In this document: positions 35,453-46,641 of the stretch, in pieces | How the letters are laid out: every line of letters starts with the position of its first letter | How positions within the stretch are numbered: the stretch's first letter is position 1 | From: Lunularia cruciata | Lineage: Eukaryota > Streptophyta > Marchantiopsida > Lunulariales > Lunulariaceae | DNA: 64,000 bases | Assembly: GCA_948567375.1 (NCBI GenBank) | Contig: OX419755.1 | Span: 5,089,001 to 5,153,000 of the forward strand | Reading direction: 5' to 3' | Notes under the pieces: generated by a model | What the model was told of the DNA's origin: nothing | Databases searched by the model: none | What the model saw: only the letters and a program-made list of their open reading frames with translations | Position numbers and translations under genes: made by a program

Positions 35453-36545
35453 GTAAGTTACAAGTCATTCTTTCTCTTAATGTAGTTGTCATAGTTGAGA
35501 TACTTTAATGGGTGGTATTTAGTTGGTGTTTGCACTTGGTGGTGATCCTTGGTGGAGTACTTGTGGTGGTTACAATTGTAGTTTGAGTTACATTGTCATG
35601 ATAGAATTCTTTGGGGATTCTTGACAAGATACCACAATAATATGCAACAGATTTACTCAAAGTGGTGCTTAGTATCAACTTGTATCTCAAGTCCTAGTGA
35701 GAGAGTAGATTGACATTGACTTGGAGTTTGATACATGAGCTTATTCAATTGAAAGTGCACTTGGTTTGTTCACACTATTGTTGTGGGACATGGATAAGAT
35801 TTATAGGATCTCTAAAGGCCCCAAGTGCTACTCCAGTATAGTGGGTACCACTGAGTTGGATAATTTCCTCCAAGAGTTTGATTTTTGATGTAATTTTAAA
35901 TAGATGCAAAACCCAACTTTGTTTATACCCTTCATGGCATGGAAGGAGGTTGTTTTAGTACTTGGAAGGTCCACCTATGGATGATTATCATGAGTTTAGA
36001 AGAGCTCACTTGGAAGAGATCAAGTTATGGAAACAATAATGATCTTTGAACTACATTTCTATCACTTCAGGCTTGGTTGTTATGGATAGATTGATAGTAC
36101 CTAGAAGTTCTAGCTCTAGTGGTATTGGTAATTCTAGTGGAGGTGCACTAGTTGGAAATGGTAGTACTACAAGTTGGAATACCAGTATAGGAGGTATTAC
36201 TATAAGAGGTGGTGTAATACCAAGGTTTAATTCCGTGGTGAACTTCTTCTAGTGCTTGAGGTAAAATTACCAAAGAGTGTGGATTGACAAGTTGAGGAAC
36301 TTATAAGAGGTGGTGTAATATTAAGGTTTAATTCCATGGTTAAATTCTTCTAGTGCTTGAGGTAAAATTACCAAAGAGTGTGGATTGACAAGTTGAGGAA
36401 CTTGTAGTAGTTCCAATGGAAAACTAAGCAAAACTAAGCAAGTGTATGATTATATACTTGTATGAAATGGTTGATCAATTTTACCCAAATAGTTAATGAG
36501 CACAAGCAATCTAGTTCTAGTATGGAACCCTAGATAATGAATTGT
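35453..36545 (+). mobile_element. Family C copy C1, right part (gag region, truncated)
   Basis: This continues C1 after B1 and is homologous to C2 40630-41640. Readable gag text includes LLWDMDKIYRISKGPKC and the Ser/Gly-rich stretch PRSSSSSGIGNSSGG. Homology stops near 36545, before the zinc knuckle, so C1 has lost protease, methyltransferase, RT and the rest. A 101-bp tandem duplication lies at 36201-36402 (TATAAGAGGTGGTGTAATA twice). Confidence 0.82.
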
Positions 36546-38889
36546 GACATAAAGTACACTTGACAAGAACACCGTTGTTCTAGAGCATAAAATTAATAGA
36601 CTAAATGAATTCAAACTTTGAACCGCATTACCTTCATCCACTTGGGTCACCTTCATGCGTGCTTAATTTTGATTCTGCACTAAATTGCAAAAATAATGCA
36701 TTTATTATGCACTTAATTGACTATGGAATTGGTGCCATCCCTAACCAAGATGATTTTTTTCTAGACCGATCACTTCCACTCTCCAGCAAAACAACTAGAA
36801 AGAGTCCAAATTAGTGAGACATACGTCAATGAAATAATGCCTTCCAGTCAACATTTAGAGAATTATTTATTCATTCTAGATATCACATTTTGCTACATTT
36901 TTTATAGTCAAAAAACCAAGATTTGATGAGTAATGACTCTTTTTTTTGGCTCCTCAAGTGCCAAAATGCTAATCCCTCATAGAAGATTTAATCAATACAA
37001 AAATGAATTTACAATGCTTTCAAAGAAGAGATAAAACAACTCAAAGCAAAGTAGACCATGAGGAAACTTTCCTCAACATTCAAGGTGGATCCCAATGTTG
37101 TATGAGGAGGGGAGGAAACAACCGCATTTCACTAAATCAACACGGTTATTGGTCAATCTGTTCCTTAACTTCAAGAAAATTGCAAATCCTCTTGAATGAG
37201 CTGTTCATAGACTTCTTCTCATCTCAAAAGGCGGATCTAGTACTCTTGAAATCGGTTGCTACGCCTTTTATGGGTTGTCTAGTCACCGGCACTACACCTC
37301 CATAAAATCAAGAGCTATTGGACACCTAAAGCAAAGTGGACCAAGAGAAGGAGACTACCATAGTGGATCAAGAAATAGACTCCCCCCTCAAGAGTCAGGG
37401 TAGATCCAAGCATGCATAAAGTCTACTCACCGGCATTGCACCTCCATGAACTCAATAGCTATTGAACTCAACACCCAAGCAAATAGAAGCTATCTCACAT
37501 CATATGCCCGAGATAACACTAAAACACCATTCCTGATCATCTTGAATGTGTGTACAAAGCCCTCTTACCTGATTCACATGGCTCCATCATGCTTACTAAA
37601 AGACAAAGTCCGGCAATGATGATTTTGACGGAGCACTGACAGAGCTCGTATCATGATGTGCAAACCCTTGTCTGAGCCTATATGTCAGGCAGCTCTAGTT
37701 TTGTTTCAGCCCTTTCAAACCAAGATTTTTCTAGGTTAATGGATTGGTGATACAACGTGCAATAGAAAATCAAAGTTCCCTTTCTATGATAGGTTTAAGT
37801 TTTCCCAAGAGTGAGCCGTTTGACTTCCTGTCTTCACAAGTCATCTTTCCAAGCAAATACCTATTTGGATTTGATTTATAACCTTCAAGATTGGATCCAG
37901 ATGCAATGTGTTTTAATTTTTTCAAGAACCAACACCAGAACTCTAGAGAAGAATCTTACTCCTATTCAAAACTTATTTTTTTTCTCAACAATGTGATTAA
38001 TTTCATGAGATTTTTTATTTTAGACTCCATTAATCATAAAATATAAGATCATAAAATCCATTTTGAACTTATGAAGAAAGATTGAAATCTGAATCTGATG
38101 ATTTTTTTTCCAAAATGAATATGAGAGTCAAAAGATATTGATTTGCAAACCCCAAACTCCTTACCCTAGTTTGAGAGCTGGTTACCTATTAGTGCCAATC
38201 AATAATCCAAAGTGACCTGCCATAGCATATATATATAAGGTTGATGCACGTCAAAGTTAACTACCGGACATGTGCCCTCCCGTGGACACATGAAGATACT
38301 CTTTCCCCCAATGTTTTAGAGGCTAACAAATGTCAAAACTGAAGTACATCATCAAGCCATATGAAGTGGCCTTCTATCGAAGAAAAGATGGGTAGTTACT
38401 TTGAAGAGCCACACTACCTTACCTTCATAGTTTTGAACACTTAAACCTCCCTTCGAGTGAGTAGTGACAAATTCAAAGAAGAGTAGAAAGAGATATTTAC
38501 AATGACAAGAAGTGGTCACTCCCAAGGAAAAAATGCATAATCTTTGGAGTGAAGGGAGAAATAGTCCAAAGATCCAAAGGGAGAGTGGATAGGATTCTAA
38601 ACTTTGAGTGGATAGGATTCTAAACTTTGAGTGGATAAGATTTTAAACTTTGTCCAAAGAGGACATTAAGGAGTATACGTTCTTGCACATGTGAAAGGAT
38701 GCCACCTCGAAGAAATAAAAATTGTTATTGGTAATGATGGCTACCCAATCTGCATTGCCAAATAGCATGATTCTAGAAAGGACAATGGCACTTTTGTGAG
38801 AACTCAAATAAGCCCATATGGTAAACCACATTGCTTGATTGACCGGGGCAAGAGCGCATATAGCCAATTTGTTGTTTTGCAAATTTTAG
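36546..38889. other. Unassigned sequence with short repeats
   Basis: No gene recognised. A diverged repeat of 100-160 bp recurs at about 37030, 37270-37330 and 37420-37490, sharing CACCGGCACTACACCTCCAT and AAGCAAAGTGGACCA. The frame 37003-37305 is open but has no family signature. The stretch looks like a decayed transposon edge between the two family C copies. Confidence 0.5.
38583..38652. repeat. 23-bp tandem repeat, three copies
   Basis: GAGTGGATAGGATTCTAAACTTT begins at 38583, 38606 and 38629; the third copy has small changes. Confidence 0.95.
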
Positions 38890-40500
38890 CTTGTGTTTGA
38901 AGAATAGAATCACCTTTACAATGCGCAAGTGTAGTGATGTCTGGTCAAGATGGTTTGAGACATTACCTTGAATATGAGTTCTGTCATGCCATTTGTAGTG
39001 TTATATCTAGATTACTCAGACATTAGAGTTGCATTGATAGTAGTAGAGGTATTTTAGCAATTTCCTATAGACTACTTTCTGATGGTCAGATTTTGTGTTT
39101 GAGGTATTGATTTCATGGTGGTGCCCACCATCACTTTGCACCATTTGCACCATCGAGTGTGCCATCAATGGGACCGTTAGGGTTCTAGACCTAGACCAAG
39201 TTTAGGGGTATACTTTTGCAGTATAGCTCTAGAGAGCTCACTTCTTTGATTTGAGCCTTTGAGTTCTTGGCTATGGTGGACAGAGGCCGAGGAGTGTCAC
39301 TTGGATTCTCTTAGCTAGAGTGGATGTGGCTTGACTATAGTTAGTGCTTAGTTGTTGGCAATTTATAGAGTGAAAGATAAAATACTGATCTAAGTTGAGT
39401 TGATTCAAGAATGTAAATGATCTGATTATATCAAAGAAGTGAAGTCAAAGGGAAATTGGTGCAAAAACTACAAGTGTTAGTGGTATCTCCAAGTGCAATG
39501 GATCTCTGGTAGCTTAATCAAAGTTCAAGTTTTCTCTGGTGTGCACAAGCTTGTTGCTTGATCTAGATTTAGCAATAAGGCACACTGTGTGTGGAAGTAG
39601 TGGCCAATTTTTGAGCAAAGAAGAACCAATTTTTAAGCAATGGTTGTGATTTTGAGCTCAAGAAGTGAAGACATAACCAATTTATTGTGAGTTGAACTTA
39701 GAAAGTAAAATTGAAGGTGGAGTTGGGAACTTATTCTCATGAATTTGTGATTTGGAAAAACATGTTAATTTAGTTTGGCTCGAGTGGAGAGTTAGCGGAG
39801 GATTTGGTGGTAAGCCAAATTTAGGATTTATATCAGATTTTTGCTAGAGTTTACGTCAAATTTTGGCCAGATTTGGAAGAGTTTTGCTAGATTTGGAGGA
39901 GTTTTGAAGTTGCAGATTTTGGTCATAGTTAGTGGAGTTTTGCTAGATTTGGATGAGTTTTGCCAAATTTAGATGAGGTTTGAAGTGGCAAGAAGAAAGG
40001 CCTCATTTGGCTAAATTTTGACATTTTGAGACTTTGAGGCATAAGGTTGTGGGCTATGAGAGGCTACAAAGGCCTAGAAGGGCTAGCTTGCTGGCGTGAG
40101 GCTAGCTAGTTTAGAGTAGATCTTGATCATTGTTTTGCAAAATCTGCCCATCCTACTAGATTGTGCGCAACAAGGTTTGACCCTTAGATCTCTTGTTCCT
40201 CAATTGGTGCCCTAGCCAATTGGTCCACCCTCACTTGTTGTCCTAGTGATTGGCCCACTATTATCTATACACTTGTAGCTTTGGCTAGGAGTGGCAGTTT
40301 GATTTCTTTCTTGGTGATCTTGGTAGCTTAGGACGTACATACAAACTTCTCTTATGTCAAATGCCAAATGGTTACAGACTCAATCTTGTGTTGCTTTATG
40401 AGATGGAGGTTTTTGTTTAGATTTCTTGTGATTGAACCTCCTCCATTCTCTACTTCCTATTTGTGCACCACATTTGTATAAGGTGCCCTAACTTTTAAGC
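38890..40500 (+). repeat. C2 5' LTR (boundaries approximate)
   Basis: Homology to the 3' LTR runs from about 38930 to 39400 and to C1 over most of its length. Both family C copies contain the tRNA-like segment, a poly-purine AAGAAGAAAGGCCTCATTTGGC block, and GTGCTCTAGTG just before the gag leader. The exact ends are not resolved. Confidence 0.65.
40165..40232 (-). other. tRNA-like segment in the C2 LTR
   Basis: The minus strand carries an A-box-like GGACCAATTGGCTAGGG (40210-40226) and a B-box-like GGGTCAAACC (40174-40183), in the same place as in C1. The B box is one base from consensus; the C1 copy is closer. Confidence 0.5.
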
Positions 40501-40898
40501 ATTGGTGCTCTAGTGTGCTCTCAATAGTAAGGCTAGAGTGATGACTAGTCAGACTACCCTTGTTTCTCTCCGGTGAGGCAAGAAGTGATGACCTATAGAC
40601 CGTGAGAGTGCGTGTTGTTATGGCAGGTTATAGGTTGCCCTTTCTCCTAGTGTAGTTAACTCAATCATAGTTATATTAATAGGTGGTGCTCCATGGGTAT
40701 TGGCACTTGGTGGTGCTCAGTTGGTGTTGGCTCTTGGTGGGGTACTTGCAGTTGCAATTTGTGGTTCTGATTTGCAATTCTGGTTGTGGTTACTTTGTCC
40801 CGATGGAGTTCATTGGGGACTCCAGAGGAGTTAGCCTTGCAATATGCAGTGGGTTTACTCAAAGTGGCACTTGGTATTAGCTTGTATCTCAAGTCCCA

Positions 40899-42360
40899 AT
40901 GAGGGAGGAGATTGACTCTGAGTTGGAATTTGACACAAGAGCTGATTCAATTGAGAGTGCACTTGGCGTGTTCACACCATTGTTGTGGGACATGGACAAG
41001 ATTTATGGGGTCTCCAAAGACCCTAAGTGTTACTTTGGTACAATGGGTATCATTGAGTTGGATGACTTCATCTAGGAGTTTGATGGTTAGTGTCATTTGC
41101 AACAGATGCGGAACCCGACTTTGTTTACATCCTTCATGGCATCAGAGGAGTTGTTTCAACATTTGGAGGGTCCGTTGATGAACGACTACCATGAGTTTAA
41201 CAAAGCTCATTTGGAGGAGATTGAGTTATGGAGACAATATTGTCTCTAAACTATATCTCTATCACTTTAGGCTCGGTTGCCAAGAGTAGATTGGTTGTAC
41301 CCATAAGTTCTAGCTCAAGTAGTGTTGGTGGAGCTAGTAGATGTGCACTAGTTGAATATAGTACTACCACAAGTGGAGGTACCACTGTAAGAGGTAGTGT
41401 GGTATTAGGGTTTAACCCCATGGTGGAGTTCTTTTAGTGTTTGAGGCAGAACTACCAAGGAGTGTGGATTGACAAGTTGAGGAGCTTGTAGGAGTTCCAA
41501 CAGAAGGTTAGAGAAAGCTTATGCAAGGCATACACTCGCATGAGATGGCTAATTGGTTTCACTCATGGAGTTATTAAGGCCCAAGCAGTCCAATTTTTGG
41601 TATGGGATATTGGACAAGGAGTTGCAATGTAGAGTTTGTGATGTCATGATGTTATATGCTACTTCGCCTACTTTAACAATGGTCTTTGGTTTGGCTGAGC
41701 CTATTGAGCTCAACATGGTGGAAGAGAGAGTAGTGATATCTGGATTTGGTAAGGAGACCTCATCTATTATAGCTATGACTTCTTCTAGAGTGCAGTAGAG
41801 TGCACCACATCCAATTGGTTTTTGAGGACAAGGTGGACAGCCCAGGTCCTATGGAGTGAGTGGAGGGTCTATTGTAGTTAGACCTTTACCTTCATTTTTG
41901 GGTCAATAGCAACCAGTGAGTAATGGTGTTGCTTGTTGGAGTTGTGATGGACCTCACCATAGGAGAGAGTGTACTCAAGGCAATGGACCTGATACCTCTG
42001 GTGCATCATAACCAACACAAAGGCAGTGTGAACATTGGAGTTGTGATGGACCTCACCATAGGAGAGAGTGTACTCAAGGCAATGGACCTGATACTTCTGG
42101 TGCATCAGAACCAACACAAAGGCAGTGTGAACATTGCCACACATTTGGTCACACTAGTGACCGGAGCTTTGACCTACACTCTGAGTTACAGAGTAGTAGG
42201 GTTGCTATGGCAGGTAGTAGAGGAGCTCCAATTCATGGAGGACAAGGTGGTGGTAGAGGATCTACACCTAGTAGAGGTGTGGTACCTGCCCTTACTTTTG
42301 AATATAGCCATCGCTACTTGGATTGAGTAGTTGGAGCAGAGATTAGCTAGTATGGCCATT
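40899..42360 (+). pseudogene. C2 gag with zinc knuckles
   Basis: A plausible start is ATG at 40899 (MREEIDSELEFDTRADSIES), followed by LLWDMDKIYGVSKDPKCYF and HLEGPLMNDYHEFNKAHLEE. Stops and frame changes follow. Near 41925-42170 two copies of a CWSCDGPHHRREC knuckle appear, then CEHCHTFGHTSDRS, where the last Cys is lost. The knuckle region is duplicated in tandem (99 bp). Gag would package the element RNA. This copy is not translatable end to end. Confidence 0.75.
41936..42133. repeat. 99-bp tandem duplication of the zinc-knuckle segment
   Basis: TTGGAGTTGTGATGGACCTC begins at 41936 and 42035. The copies are nearly identical and the period is a whole number of codons (33), so the frame is kept and the protein would gain a second knuckle. 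Confidence 0.93.
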
Positions 42361-42942
42361 GTGCAGAGGAGATCAAATTTGGATGTTGAAGCTTCCATCT
42401 CATATGTTGGTGATAAAGATGCTTTGGACTTCATGTGCAGAGAAGCATAGGTGGATGCATTTGCAATAATGACTAGGAGTGCAATTTGTGCTCCAGAGCC
42501 TAGAGAAGCATTAGTGGAGTTGGACCCATAGAGAGGAGAGGTTTGGAGATAGGTCAGACTTCCCCAATCTTTCACACTATTTGAGGCATTATAGACAACA
42601 TCCATGGCTCCTAGACATCCCAATACAGGTGTGGTAGGTGGTAATGTGGTGCATGATGGACTACCTACTAGTCAACCACCAACTACTACATAGACTAAGT
42701 CTAGCATGATGTTAGGGGCGGCTCAACTGATTATGCGGTGCCCTTTATTTTCAGCCAATGACATATGTACATTGGGAGTTGACCCAACCCCAATGTTCCG
42801 GTTGGCTGCCATGCTTTGTGAGAGTAGGGATTATGTGGTTCCTACTACTAGAGCAAAGGTGGTTGATAGTGGAGCTAACTAGGTTGAGGAGCATGGGATC
42901 TGTTCAACAACCAATGGTTTATGGCAAGCAACAACGGCTAGA

Positions 42943-43170
42943 TTGGAGAAGTTGCCAACTAGACCGGCCTTTGAGAGAGCATGGTTCACACCTGGTGTTG
43001 TCCTATTGGATAACCAAAGAAGGTCTTTTTGTTTGGTGGGACCTTTAGGGAAGGTCTATACACCACAGAGAGTCTTGTTAGACTCTGGTGTGCAGCCCTT
43101 TGTGTTGGAGAAGGTTGCAATAGTCAAGCTGGAGTTACAAAAGACCAATGTGGAGAGGTGTCTAATTTAG
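42943..43170 (+). pseudogene. C2 aspartic protease
   Basis: An open stretch of 75 codons. It contains RVLLDSGVQPFVLEK, with the retropepsin active-site triad DSG, preceded by the hydrophobic strand VLL and followed by an EKVAIVKLELQ helix-like stretch, as in Ty3/gypsy proteases. It lies just upstream of the linker leading to the methyltransferase. Downstream text LVGGAVLYPMGF (about 43318-43353) is likely the end of the protease fold (ILG-like box). Confidence 0.78.
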
Positions 43171-43784
43171 ATCTAGACATCTCTAGGTGGTGGTTCAACA
43201 CAATACATCACACGTGGAGAGCTAGTTGTTCAGCTTCAGCCCAATCATCCAATTGATAGCTCGGTGATGAGAGCTTAGGCTATTGCAACAATACTTGAGT
43301 CATACGATGTGCTAGTTGGGGGAGCAGTATTATACCCCATGGGTTTCAACATTGATTATTGAGAGTCCCCTATAGACCAAGTTGGTAGATTGGTGAGAGA
43401 CGGGTATGTTGCCTACCAATACATTTCAATAGCTGCAATCTTGGCTCATTATAGTTTGGGACCATGGCAGCATCAATTTCAGCTTTCAATGGTGTAGTTA
43501 CTTGGCCTGGTGACTTGTTGGAGAGGAACGCACATGTAGAGGATACTTCAATACTAGAGAAGATCACTTGGATTTGGAGTACAAGTAGGATTTTTCCATC
43601 CACCTTGGATGTTTTATTGTGGAGTTCAGAGGAGGCATTGCAGCATCATACAGATCAATTGGTGCAACAAGCTTAGAGTGGAGCCTTCGTACCATCAGGA
43701 GATGAGTGTGAGGATGAGTCTCCAAAGTTGATTACCTTGACACCTCTAGATACCACACTCATTTCTTGGCAATATCCAATAGAG
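43171..43784 (+). pseudogene. C2 protease-methyltransferase linker
   Basis: Readable pieces include VLVGGAVLYPMGFNIDY and SAFNGVVTWPGDLLERN (43464-43676 is open for 70 codons). The second piece has no domain I recognise but looks conserved in style: aromatic, with GVVTWPGDLL. It probably belongs to the same polyprotein, between protease and methyltransferase. Confidence 0.5.
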
Positions 43785-44770
43785 GTGATATGTCTATTGG
43801 AGTTGTTTGGTGGGATTAGCACCGGACTAGCTACGGTATTACAAGCAGATATACGAGTACAAATATACTTGTATATGAGAGAGATGAGACTTGTATGTAT
43901 GTGGAGAGAGATGAGACTGCTAGGCAAGTCTCTCTATATCATGTGGCACACTTGGCCTATTGGTATTCAGAGTTATTGCCAATGTCAACAGTTAGGGGTT
44001 ACCAAAAGGCCCTATCAACAGACATTTCCTTATTGGGGGCGCATGATTTGGAGAGACATGGACATGTTCACTTGGTGATTTCTGGATGGCCATGTTAGGG
44101 ACATGTACGTGATGGTCAAGGTTTGGGTCTTTAGGATCCTCATTTTGGTGTGTTTTGGGAGATGTTACAACAACATCTCCAAGTTCATCAGTTTGTTTCT
44201 CCAACTTACATTTTGGAGAACACTCTTTTGATGGGTGATTCTTGTACCTGGGTAGTGGTAAGTTCACATTAGGTCCATTCTTGGATGGAACTTGTTGTAT
44301 TGTTAGATGCAGCCAGAGTAGGATCACAAGCTCATTGTCTTTGTCTTTGGTAGATGAACCTCTTACCCAAAGAGGTTTTATAGCGTGCTTATGATGGGAT
44401 TCATTGACTTGACCACATCCTATTGATGACATCTTGGATGTTGGGTGTTAGTCTCAGATAGTGGTAATGGTTGATATGTCACCTATAGAAGTGGTGAATA
44501 GATAGTCTAGAGTCGCATTTCTTGCACTCATGAGTCTCCCAAACTCTCATGCTTTTTGAGAAGGAGAACCTAGACTTATTTGGGACTCACCGTTATAGCA
44601 ATTAGTGGAGCTCAATGCTGATGAGAAAGAGTGAGTAATGTGTTTTTGCACCGGTATTACTGCTATTCCAATAGTGTTAGAGGTATCTAGGCATCATGTG
44701 TTAGGTCAGGCTATGGACTTGAATTGTTTGACCTGGATTGTGAGTTTTGGCTTGGCAAAGAAGCATAGAA
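43785..44770 (+). pseudogene. C5-cytosine DNA methyltransferase domain inside retrotransposon C2
   Basis: About 330 residues with the standard motif order of C5 methyltransferases. Motif I (SAM binding) is LELFGGISTGLATVL at 43797 on. A frame change near 43872-43900 is followed by YVERDETARQVS (motif II-like acidic residue) and DISLLGAHDL (motif III-like). Motif IV is HLVISGWPC (catalytic Cys at 44093-44095), where the next codon, usually Gln or Asn, is TAG. DPHFGVFWEML follows, then motif VI YILENT (44207-44224). Motif VIII-like VLLDAARVGSQAHC has R-to-C-type changes. Motif IX/X is CTGIT then LGQAMDLNCLTWIVSFGLA (about 44700-44757). The fold resembles DNMT3/DRM-like enzymes more than Dcm, by eye. 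It sits between protease and RT of C2, in the same orientation. Several TAG/TGA codons kill this copy. Confidence 0.87.
43877..43917. repeat. 27-bp tandem duplication in the methyltransferase
   Basis: GAGAGAGATGAGAC occurs at 43877 and 43904 within two copies of a TAT(G)TGGAGAGAGATGAGACT unit. The first copy also lacks one base, which explains the change of reading frame between motif I and the VERDET segment. Confidence 0.85.
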
Positions 44771-45190
44771 TGCGCTTGATATGCATCGCCACTTGTACAC
44801 TTGTGGGCCTTGTGCCTATTGAGACAATTTAGGCACATGCTGGAGGCAATGGACCGACTGGATAGGCTATTCTTGGGATACAATCAATGGCTACTAGGGA
44901 GAGTGGTCTACTTGGAGTCCATCCAAGTGAGTGTGGTCTACTTGGATTACACCCTTGGTCTACTTGGGATGCAACTAGAGGACGTATGGAGCTTGCAGCT
45001 AGATCATAGAGAGTTTTTCACACAAAGGTTGGGACCTCTAGTAGTTGGGTGCATGACACTATTGCTCCCAAGGGGCCAATGTAGTAGCCCGTCACCATGT
45101 CTTTCACTCCTACTATAGTTATAGAGGATACTTGGGAGCCTGTTCTTGGACCCAAGCTTATAGGAGAAGAAAGACAAAGGGTTTAGAGGT
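44771..45190 (+). pseudogene. C2 linker between methyltransferase and RT
   Basis: No domain recognised. The stretch after LAKKHRMRL is open in one frame (44801-45118) but that text is Leu-rich and frame choice is uncertain. A small internal repeat (GTGGTCTACTTGGA near 44901-44946) is present. It leads into RSYTNCFTFNMKDLGALKGLG, the start of RT. Confidence 0.4.
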
Positions 45191-45904
45191 TCTTGAGGAG
45201 CTACACAAATTGTTTTACCTTCAATATGAAGGATTTGGGTGCTTTGAAAGGACTTGGTATACGGATTGAGCTAATTAGCAAAACACTAGTTTTTTTATGT
45301 CTAGTTTTATCGCTATAGTGACATGGAGAGGATATTGATTCAGAGCCAGAGTAGAGACCTTTTTGAGGTTGGTTTGGTGGAGATCTCACAAGGAGAGTTT
45401 GCATCAACTACAATGATGCTAGCCAAGAAGGATATGCATGGAAACTACATAAATAGGCAGATGTATGGAGATTATCGTCCTATCAACCGATAGATTAGGG
45501 CTGATTGGTATACAATGCCTACATTGAAGGAGATTTTTGATATGATTGGGCATGTAAAGGTCTTCAATACTTTGGATCATTGAGCAAGATATCATCAATT
45601 GCCGATTAGAGAGGAGGAAAGTCCAAGACATCATTTTGGGCTAAATCACAGCAAGGATGTGTTAAATCAATGGATGTTCTTACTATTTGGGTTAAAGAAC
45701 ACTCTTGCCAAGTTCCGAAGGGTCATGGATAGGATCTTAGCTAGATTGGATTTTGCTCGGTGCTATATTGATGACATTTTGGTCTATAGCTCTACTATGG
45801 AGGAGCATGAGAGACAGTTGTTGGAGGTGTTTGAGAGGTTGAGATCTCATGGACTCAAATTACATCTTGGAGATTTTTCCATGAGCAAGTTGAGTATTTG
45901 GATC
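45190..45904 (+). pseudogene. C2 reverse transcriptase, N-terminal part
   Basis: Readable order: NMKDLGALKGLGIRIEL; KKDMHGNYINRQMYGDYRPI (45425 on); HQLPIREEE; GLKNTLAKFRRVMDRIL; and the catalytic box CYIDDILVYSST (YIDD at 45764-45775). The order and spacing are those of a Ty3/gypsy RT. The text is cut at 45904 by D and resumes at 53734 as HTIYPGGFGV. Stops occur before 45600. Confidence 0.88.
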
Positions 45905-46596
45905 TGTGAGCCGGCCTGTCTCTCACTCAAGATGAACCTCTGATGGCTATTATGGTAGCGCACCATGGACTAAGAAGGCAAGGAACCCCAACTCCATCAT
46001 ACTCCTCCAAGGCTAACACTCCAAGACTCAAGACATTGCTCACTAGAGAACTCAATGAGAGAGAGATAGTTGCAAATGAAAGGATGATGAGTACCTCCTC
46101 ACTCCTTGTTTATATACTTGTGAAATAGTTACGTACCAAAGTTACTAATTACCGTAGTAACTCAAGTTACTAGACTAAAAGTCAAGTAAAGTCAAAAAGT
46201 AGAAAGGAATATCCATTCACATGGGCATATTCCCCTAAGCATGTGGTCTTATCTTGACCCAACCACTAAAGCAAGGATTCCTTCACATGGGCTATCCTTG
46301 GACTAAAGAAGAATCCAAAACAAAAAGGCTTGCGGGCCCAAGAGTTCTCAACTCTTTCCCCAAAGCCAAACACCTAGGAATAATACCAAGTCAACACACT
46401 AAAATCCAAAATAGTGGTGCTCATCTTTTCTACTTCCTCTAAAGTAAGGTCCCATCTATCTTAGCTATGACTAACTTTAGCTAACCATGACTAATATAGA
46501 ACCATCCTTTATCTCTATATAAATAATATCTCTTAAGTACTTGTAATACCAAGCTAAATATCACAATACCACACACATGCACAAATGGGTGTTACA
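45905..46596 (-). repeat. D 3' LTR
   Basis: 692 bp, printed ends TGTGAGCCGG and GGGTGTTACA. In sense it carries a TATA box (TATATAAAC, printed near 46108-46120) and a run of GTTACT/AGTAAC inverted motifs upstream. Small open frames in it (61-62 codons) repeat identically in the other LTR and are not genes. Confidence 0.97.
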
Positions 46597-46641
46597 TTTA
46601 CCCCCGGACTAAGTTTTCACTTTGTCCTCAAAGAGAAGGTC

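Noticed and set aside
40165..40232. Functional tRNA gene
   Set aside because: The boxes are tRNA-like but no convincing cloverleaf or terminator is present. It is kept only as a tRNA-like segment.
43785..44770. Reading the methyltransferase as a separate host gene fragment inserted by chance
   Set aside because: It lies in the same orientation between protease and RT of one element, with the polyprotein text running up to it on both sides and no insertion scar. I still list a test for it.
45943..46128. 61-codon frame repeated at 53080-53265 and antisense-related at 59173-59358
   Set aside because: It is identical LTR sequence in three LTRs of family D and not a gene family.
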